Source: Companilactobacillus hulinensis (GTDB lineage: Bacteria; Bacillota; Bacilli; Lactobacillales; Lactobacillaceae). From it: 46,078 bases of DNA. The notes under the pieces were generated by a model. The model did no database searches. It worked only from the letters and a program-made list of their open reading frames with translations, and was not told where the DNA came from. The DNA lies in the NCBI RefSeq assembly GCF_003946555.1, contig NZ_RHOO01000020.1, positions 1 to 46,078 on the forward strand. The letters run 5' to 3'. The number at the start of each line of letters is the position of its first letter. The stretch's first letter is position 1. A program made the translations under genes and the position numbers. This document shows positions 40,925-46,078 of the stretch, piece by piece.

Positions 40925-42403
40925 GTGAAAGATAAAAAACGTACCTTAGTAACAATTGCTCTCCTATTGTCCAATATCATGACTGGTATGGATGCGACGA
41001 TTGTTAATACTGCTTTGCCAGCAATTACTGGTGATTTACATGGTCTACAGTATATGGGGTGGATCGTAGCTACATTTTTATTAGGGATGGCTGTTTCTAC
41101 GCCTTTGTGGAGTAAATTTGGTGAACATCGTGGCAATAAACGCGCTTATATTTATTCGACCTTTTTATTTGCCATTGGCGCTATTTTTCAAGGTATTGCA
41201 CCCAACATTCAATGGTTTATTATTGCCAGAACGGTAATGGGCATTGGTGGCGGTGGTATGAATACTATCCCGTTCATTGTTTTTGCTGATATTTATCGTG
41301 ATTTGCGTAAACGCTCACAGATGATCGGATTGGCAACGGCATTATTCAGTACAGCTTCGATTATTGGACCACTGGTTGGTGGCTGGATCGTTGATGCTTT
41401 AACTTGGCGCTGGGTATTTTATTTAAACGTTCCAGTAGCTCTTATATCCGTAACAATTCTTAGTATTTTTTATAAGGATACTAAGCGTAATGCCAAGGGT
41501 AAGTCGGTTGATTACCTGGGAGCTACGTTGTTAGTTATTGGATTGGTTTCCATTCTGACTGGAATTCAAATGATAGGTTCTTGGTCAGTTTTGATTATTG
41601 CAATATTATTGATTATTGGAATGGCTCTAATTGCTTGGATGGTCAAAGTTGATAGTAAAGCTGAAGATCCAATTGTGCCCAGTCGATTGTTAACCAATAA
41701 GGATTTGGTTATTGATTTCATTTTATTCGTGATTATCTGGGGATCATTTATTGCGTTCATCACTTATATTCCAATGTGGGCACAGGGAATCTTAGGATTA
41801 AGTGCTCTAATGGGAGGGATGACTCAAATTCCCGGTGCAGCGACTAATATCATTGGTTCTGAGTCAGTATCATTCTTACAAACTAAGTGGAGTAAATATC
41901 TGATAGTTACTGTTGGAGCTACTTCCATTTTTCTTGCATTTGTGACGATATTGATATTTGGACAAAAAACTCCCTTTTGGTTATTGTTAACAGCAGGTGG
42001 CTTCGAAGGTTTCGGAGTCGGATTGATTTTCAATATTTTGCAAGTGAATGTGCAGACAGATGCTGAAAGACGTGATATTCCAACGGCTACATCATTGGCG
42101 TATTTGTTGAGAATTCTTAGTCAAACGCTGATGTCCTCTGTATATGGTGTAATACTTAATCATGCCTTGATTCGTGGAGTTCATGAGTCTAATGGACGAA
42201 TCACGATGGCGATGCTCAATCATTTGAGTGATGCTAGTAAAGCTAAACAATTACCGCAGAATTTAATTCCAGAAATGCGCCGGATTTTATACAGTGGATA
42301 TCGCAATATCATGTTCTTGGGATTAGTCATGATCGTTATTTCATTGGTAATTGTCATCAATATGATGATACGTTACCACAAGCAAAGTATTTCAAATGAG
42401 TAG
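40925..42403 (+). CDS. MFS transporter, DHA2-like exporter
   Basis: Drug/proton-antiporter-type carrier of 492 residues with about 14 membrane segments. Motifs: MTGMDATIVNTALPAITGDL in helix 1, motif A KFGEHRGNKRAYI and motif C GPLVGGWIVDALTWRWVFYL (about 145-164). The start is GTG 40925 with GGGGGAT 4-5 bases upstream. The oxidoreductase at 42419 follows by 15 bases, so the pair forms an operon. No regulator gene is adjacent, unlike the other two exporters in this window. Confidence 0.92.
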   Translation: MKDKKRTLVTIALLLSNIMTGMDATIVNTALPAITGDLHGLQYMGWIVATFLLGMAVSTPLWSKFGEHRGNKRAYIYSTFLFAIGAIFQGIAPNIQWFIIARTVMGIGGGGMNTIPFIVFADIYRDLRKRSQMIGLATALFSTASIIGPLVGGWIVDALTWRWVFYLNVPVALISVTILSIFYKDTKRNAKGKSVDYLGATLLVIGLVSILTGIQMIGSWSVLIIAILLIIGMALIAWMVKVDSKAEDPIVPSRLLTNKDLVIDFILFVIIWGSFIAFITYIPMWAQGILGLSALMGGMTQIPGAATNIIGSESVSFLQTKWSKYLIVTVGATSIFLAFVTILIFGQKTPFWLLLTAGGFEGFGVGLIFNILQVNVQTDAERRDIPTATSLAYLLRILSQTLMSSVYGVILNHALIRGVHESNGRITMAMLNHLSDASKAKQLPQNLIPEMRRILYSGYRNIMFLGLVMIVISLVIVINMMIRYHKQSISNE

Positions 42404-42418
42404 AAGAGGAGATTTAAT

Positions 42419-43354
42419 ATGCAAGCAAATGCAGTTGTGATTGATAAGTATGGAAATAGCGATGAATTTCGTGATCAAATGGTAGATATTCCAGAATTGA
42501 GACCTAAGCAACTGTTGATTAAAGTTGCTGGTAGTTCTGTTACACCATTTGATATTGGTGTTAGAAGTGGTGAATTTAGTGATGATTTTGAATTAAAGAT
42601 GCCTGCTATTACTGGTACTGATGTTGCCGGAGAGGTAGTTGCTAAGGGTTCAGAAGTTGATCAATTTGAGATTGGCGATAACGTTTGTGGTATGGTTGGC
42701 GTTAAGGGATTCGGAGCTTATTCTGATTATGCGGTTTTGGGACAAAGTAAAGCTGCCAAGGTTCCCAACGCTGTGGATATCAAGTCAGCTGCTGTTTTGC
42801 CAATGACTGCAATTCCAGCTTATAATTCATTATTTGATCTTGGAAAACTAGTTTCTGGTGAAAAAGTATTGATCCATGGTGGAGCCGGTGGTGTAGGCTC
42901 GATGGCAATACAATTAGCACATAGTGTTGGCGCAATCGTTTATACTACGGCTAGTCCTAGAAACTTTGATGACTTGAAGAATTTGGGCGCTGATAAAGTT
43001 TTGGATTATCACACTGAAAAATTCGAGGAAACACTGTCCGACATGGATTTGGTCATTGATACGGTCGGTGGCGAAACGTACAAACATAGCTTTGAAGTTT
43101 TAAAACCGGGTGGTAGGTTAGTATCATTAGTTGAAGACTCTAATATAAAATTAGCCGATAAATTTAATGTCCATGCCATGTATCTAAGTGGTAAGTTTGA
43201 TAATCCATTGGCTGAAGTATTGGATTTGATTTCTGATGGTGAAGTTAAATTGAATATTCAAAAAGAATTCCCATTAACCGCAGATGGTGTAAGGGATGCT
43301 CAAAATTATTATCAGAGTAATCATGTGTTTGGTAAAGTTGCTCTGATCAAATAA
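42419..43354 (+). CDS. NADPH-dependent MDR oxidoreductase (quinone reductase-like)
   Basis: Zinc-free MDR protein of 311 residues. GroES-like part: VAGSSVTPFDIGVRSGEF, ITGTDVAGEVVAKG and GDNVCGMVG. The cofactor loop is IHGGAGGVGSMAIQLAHSVG (about 144-163), a classical AGGVG NADPH site. Substrates are probably quinones or unsaturated carbonyls. AAGAGGAG lies 7 bases before the ATG. It is co-transcribed with the MFS exporter, which suggests reduction and export of the same class of toxic compound. Bidirectional terminator follows. Confidence 0.93.
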   Translation: MQANAVVIDKYGNSDEFRDQMVDIPELRPKQLLIKVAGSSVTPFDIGVRSGEFSDDFELKMPAITGTDVAGEVVAKGSEVDQFEIGDNVCGMVGVKGFGAYSDYAVLGQSKAAKVPNAVDIKSAAVLPMTAIPAYNSLFDLGKLVSGEKVLIHGGAGGVGSMAIQLAHSVGAIVYTTASPRNFDDLKNLGADKVLDYHTEKFEETLSDMDLVIDTVGGETYKHSFEVLKPGGRLVSLVEDSNIKLADKFNVHAMYLSGKFDNPLAEVLDLISDGEVKLNIQKEFPLTADGVRDAQNYYQSNHVFGKVALIK

Positions 43355-43389
43355 AAAATCTGTCGAAATTTCTTCGACAGATTTTTTTT
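43353..43389. terminator. Bidirectional terminator
   Basis: AAAAAATCTGTCGAA / TTCGACAGATTTTTT, a perfect stem between convergent genes ending at 43354 and 43388. Confidence 0.93.
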
Positions 43390-44098
43390 AATCTATTTTA
43401 TTTAACCAATGTAGTAGAAGATCCGCAATAACACGTTGTTGATCAGCATTACTGATTTTGGCAGGATTATCGCCTTTTTGTTTGCCGTAACTACCGAATC
43501 CGGCATGATTTCCGCCGTTAATAGTCACATACTCAGTGTTTTTAGGAAGGTATTTTTTAGCCTTTTTATATGCTTTTTGATTAAGGACGCCATCTTCACT
43601 ACCAGTTATAGATAGAACTGGGACATTAACATTGCTTAAATTTCCCTTTTTTTCTGGGTAGCTTCCTAGTAAGAATACACCTTTGAGTTCCTTTGTGTTC
43701 TTTTTGGCATATCGTGCCGCCATGGTCCCACCTAGGGAATGACCACCAATAATGTATGGTCCACCGTTTTGAACTTTGTTTGCGGCATTGACTTCAGTTA
43801 CCGCCAAATCTAATGGGAATCTGATGATATAGACAGTGTAGCCAGCTCTGGATACTTCATTTGCCCAGATACTGTAGCTCTTGGGTTCAACCAAGGCACC
43901 AGGATAAAATATTACTGCTGGTTTAGTATCATCACCTTGAAACTTCACTGTATTTGAAATAGTAGTGGTAGTTGCTGCAGATTTTATGGCAGAGTCCGAT
44001 GGTTGATATTCCTTGTGTTTAACAACCGCAAAGGTTGCTCCAATAATGATTATGATGGCTACGAAAATACCAACCAGCCATTTAAAAATTTTCTTCAT
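43388..44098 (-). CDS. Membrane-anchored alpha/beta-hydrolase
   Basis: Protein of 236 residues with an N-terminal membrane anchor (IFKWLVGIFVAIIIIIGATF) and an external hydrolase domain. The nucleophile elbow is GGHSLGG (Ser near residue 122), the acid is the Asp in ITGSEDGVL and the His is in INGGNHAGFG. This matches the small Abhydrolase_5-type family that is common in lactobacilli and of unknown substrate. It is probably an esterase at the cell surface. It is a single-gene unit. No clear ribosome site beyond AGGACGATTAG is seen upstream. Confidence 0.88.
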   Translation of the reverse strand: MKKIFKWLVGIFVAIIIIIGATFAVVKHKEYQPSDSAIKSAATTTTISNTVKFQGDDTKPAVIFYPGALVEPKSYSIWANEVSRAGYTVYIIRFPLDLAVTEVNAANKVQNGGPYIIGGHSLGGTMAARYAKKNTKELKGVFLLGSYPEKKGNLSNVNVPVLSITGSEDGVLNQKAYKKAKKYLPKNTEYVTINGGNHAGFGSYGKQKGDNPAKISNADQQRVIADLLLHWLNKID

Positions 44099-44292
44099 CT
44101 AATCGTCCTTAATATATGATTAATTACTTGTCTAATTAATTGTATTATTATGTGGCAATATTAACAATGAATGTATTTGAAATTTAATTGGTAATTGTGT
44201 ATGAACAACAGATATGAAGGTATAAAAAGTTGTCTTTAAATAAATTTATGTTAAGAGACTAGATGTGGATTGGAACGAAAAAATTGCAAATA

Positions 44293-44324
44293 AATAGGCT
44301 GGCAAAGTGATAGCCAGTCTATTT
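44293..44324 (-). terminator. Terminator of the phage-type gene pair
   Basis: ATAGACTGGCT / GCCAGCCTAT stem on the minus strand with a short T-rich tail, about 20 bases beyond the stop at 44343. Confidence 0.7.
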
Positions 44325-44342
44325 TAGGTTGTTATTTGATAA

Positions 44343-44615
44343 TTAATAAAAAAATATCTTCCCTGATCCCACCGCAAGTAGGTATGCGATAATTCCAAAT
44401 AACCATTTAACAGTGTTGTTTAATGAATCAATTTTCGTGAAAGTAGTATTAAACTTTTCTTCCAAAACATCAGAACGATGGTCAATTTTTTCAGTCAAAA
44501 GCTGTTCCGCATGAATTAGTTCAGCCTTAGTAACGTATTTTTCCATACCATTGTCACCACCATCTCCATTGAAGGAAGGGTATACTACTTTGTCCTTAAT
44601 TCCTGATTTAGCCAT
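44343..44615 (-). CDS. XhlA-like small phage/holin-associated protein
   Basis: Protein of 90 residues. The second half, with an amphipathic helix (KAELIHAEQLLTEKIDHRSD), a coiled segment TFTKIDSLNNTVKWLF and one C-terminal membrane helix (FGIIAYLLAVGSG), fits the haemolysin XhlA family that works with phage holins. An N-terminal 25-residue Gly/Asp stretch is extra. Start 44615 is chosen for TTGGAG 8 bases upstream; it overlaps the previous gene by 8 bases. No holin, endolysin or other phage gene is nearby, so this is a stray or domesticated pair. Confidence 0.65.
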   Translation of the reverse strand: MAKSGIKDKVVYPSFNGDGGDNGMEKYVTKAELIHAEQLLTEKIDHRSDVLEEKFNTTFTKIDSLNNTVKWLFGIIAYLLAVGSGKIFFY

Positions 44616-45006
44616 TATTTTCTCCAATCAACAGCAGGACAAATGTCCCTTCAACCTCATTATCCATTTTGATATTAATAGTTAATCTATTTCCGATATT
44701 GATCAAATCTTTTTCGTTCAATTCAATATAAAAGGAAAATTCACCAGCACCATATTTTGAAGAATTGTTAGTGCTTGCAAAAATAGGGTATTGATTATCT
44801 GTATTCAAAGTCATTGGATCCAAACTTAGTAATTCATTACCAAATTGATTTTTTGCACTCATTACAAATTTATGTTTCCCAAGAGTGAACCCTATGGATT
44901 GTATATGTATATCAATTTGTAATTCATGATTGGAGATATCATAGTACCAAATTGGGATGCCATTATCTTTTTGTGTAACGTAAATGGAATTAAATTCATT
45001 CGTCAT
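44608..45006 (-). CDS. Phage baseplate-like beta-rich protein (BppU-type N-terminus?)
   Basis: Protein of 132 residues, beta-strand rich without membrane or signal segments. VTQKDNGIPIWYYDISNHEL, a middle IGFTLGKHKFVMSAK stretch and the closing EGTFVLLLIGE pattern like N-terminal domains of baseplate upper proteins or other lactococcal-type phage structural proteins. The match is by general pattern only. Start 45006 has GGAGG 4-5 bases upstream; the frame extends to 45027 without a site. The overlap with the XhlA-like gene supports a phage-derived origin. Confidence 0.5.
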   Translation of the reverse strand: MTNEFNSIYVTQKDNGIPIWYYDISNHELQIDIHIQSIGFTLGKHKFVMSAKNQFGNELLSLDPMTLNTDNQYPIFASTNNSSKYGAGEFSFYIELNEKDLINIGNRLTINIKMDNEVEGTFVLLLIGENNG

Positions 45007-45116
45007 CGTACCTCCAATTTGAACCACAACTTAATTATATCAATAATGGTTATTGATTTGTGCTTTGCAGGGGTGAAACAGGTATTTAAATAATTATAAA
45101 AACTAAAGCAAAATTT

Positions 45117-45743
45117 TTAATTGGTAATTTCAATACCGCGATGAATCCATTCGTCATCTTTCAGTAGATTAATCATACAATCAGCAACATCTGCTCGACT
45201 GATTCTGGGAGCTCCAGACATTCGTAAATGTTCACCGATTTGATATTCCCCTGTTAGATTCCCATTAGTGAGTGCTGATGGATATACAATTGTCCAATTT
45301 AAATGACTGAGGCGAATGATTCTCTCAGCATCAGCTTTGTTGGTATAAATATTGCGAAGCATAGTACTATAGGCAACTTTTTGGGCAACATTGGCATCTT
45401 TGAATGTTTCACCAACACCAAATGAAGACATCCAAATTAGTCGTTTAACTTCAGTGTGATTAGCGGCGTTGACGATTGAAACTGCGGCACGAGTGAATAA
45501 ATTGTGAGCTCTGGTTGATTTGCCACGACCAAGAGTTGAAATTACAGCATCTTTTCCAGTCATGGCTTTTTCAAGTTCAGGAGTGGAAATTGCATCACCC
45601 GTGATGATTTCAATTTGATCATCCAATTCATTTAGTGATTCAGTATGGCGGGCAAAAGCAGTAACCTCATGACCAGCGTCTAAAGCTGATTGGATAACGC
45701 ATCTACCAGTTTGTCCGGTGGCACCAATAATTAGTATCTTCAT
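45117..45743 (-). CDS. NAD(P)-binding protein, atypical SDR (NmrA-like)
   Basis: Rossmann-fold protein of 208 residues. The N-terminal GATGQTG at residues 7-13 (MKILIIGATGQTGRCVIQSA) is the nucleotide-binding motif of atypical SDRs. WMSSFGVGETF and NLTGEYQIGEH segments resemble the YwnB/NmrA-like group, and the active-site Tyr/Lys pair is not obvious. Many such proteins sense the NADP state or reduce flavin/quinone. Start 45743 with CCAGGT upstream is preferred; the frame to 45833 adds a hydrophobic stretch without a ribosome site. It is a single gene. Confidence 0.9.
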   Translation of the reverse strand: MKILIIGATGQTGRCVIQSALDAGHEVTAFARHTESLNELDDQIEIITGDAISTPELEKAMTGKDAVISTLGRGKSTRAHNLFTRAAVSIVNAANHTEVKRLIWMSSFGVGETFKDANVAQKVAYSTMLRNIYTNKADAERIIRLSHLNWTIVYPSALTNGNLTGEYQIGEHLRMSGAPRISRADVADCMINLLKDDEWIHRGIEITN

Positions 45744-45833
45744 TTTATTTACCTGGTTTCTATTTGTGGTTTCCCCATAGAATTCATAACATATATAGAA
45801 TAAGATGATAAGTGAAAAAAGTAAATAAAGCAT

Positions 45834-46078
45834 AAGGATACTTATTTTGTGATTAAACAGATGGTTGTTCCAATGTTTTTTTTATTTCAATAGATACAAG
45901 TATTTGATGAACTGTTTTGAATACAAAAAAATCGTTAATCATTTTGATTAACGATTGATTGGACCTGTTGGGTACGTATTAGTACCAAAAGTGTTCTATT
46001 TATTGGGCAAGTAGGGACTATTTACGATACTACCTGAACTACTGGTACAAGTGTATTTTGAAGCACAAATGCTTTGGA
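45834..46078. other. Right end: no gene, minus-strand terminator, possible SLAP debris
   Basis: No intact gene. A hairpin AAATCGTTAATC / GATTAACGATT at 45924-45957 has its T-run on the minus strand, as if ending a gene that lay to the right. Beyond it the plus strand reads GTIYDTT, a stop, then TTGTSVF, faintly like the start of a SLAP repeat. Confidence 0.4.

Noticed and set aside
1-46078. CRISPR arrays, tRNA and rRNA genes
   Set aside because: No regularly spaced repeats, no cloverleaf with conserved GGTTCGA arm and no rRNA signature were seen on either strand by eye.

Overview
The window is AT-rich DNA from a low-GC Gram-positive bacterium. It most resembles a member of the Lactobacillaceae; a Companilactobacillus-like species is an inference, not a demonstrated assignment. 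The evidence is AGGAGG-type ribosome sites before nearly every gene, frequent TTG/GTG starts, a five-repeat SLAP-like cell-surface protein, many DHA2-type MFS exporters, single-component stress regulators, and a Listeria/Lactobacillus-type Pss exopolysaccharide cluster. No rRNA, tRNA or CRISPR array was seen. The DNA looks chromosomal, with several zones of gene decay.

Layout. (1) 1-1500 is mostly decay: a broken adenylation-domain (DltA/NRPS-like) gene, an XRE regulator, a hairpin/terminator element and the tail of a lost SLAP-like protein. (2) 1500-9020 holds a Nudix hydrolase and two regulator/oxidoreductase modules: HxlR with an SDR, and TetR with a quinone-oxidoreductase-like enzyme plus an alpha/beta hydrolase. 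It also has a HAD phosphatase and a membrane protein. The SDR gene is bracketed by three copies of a structured repeat whose helices covary. (3) 9020-10556 contains an IS3-family relic, a P-loop kinase and a second copy of the hairpin/terminator element. (4) 10557-14794 carries two drug-exporter modules: an MFS beside a TetR gene broken by one in-frame stop codon, and an ArsR gene followed by a second MFS with a clear dyad operator. (5) 14937-20230 has a LOG-family protein, the SLAP-like surface protein with a small downstream peptide and an acetyltransferase, a nitroreductase, and a DUF2335 membrane protein pair. (6) 20570-34741 is the polysaccharide region: a large PTPS-related membrane protein, a CPBP protease, a NodB deacetylase, then a tightly overlapping operon of GH8 lipoprotein, GT-C-like membrane protein, DUF2334-like protein, GT2 synthase, BcsB-like protein and degenerate GGDEF protein. 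(7) 34780-46078 has rarA, a PNPOx-like protein, an overlapping DUF2252-ppk pair, an MFS/oxidoreductase operon, an isolated pair of phage-type genes and an NAD(P)-binding protein.

How the genes work together. The operon at 25363-33709 should make, export and trim a cell-surface polysaccharide. The GT2 synthase polymerises the sugar across the membrane with the BcsB-like partner, the GH8 lipoprotein trims it, and the DUF2334 and NodB proteins may modify it. The GT2 protein has no PilZ domain. The last gene has lost the catalytic GGDEF residues but keeps an RxxD I-site, so it is the likely cyclic-di-GMP sensor, as described for PssE of Listeria and PelD of Pseudomonas. Most of the rest is a set of divergent regulator/effector modules for electrophile, quinone or drug stress, several with visible operators.
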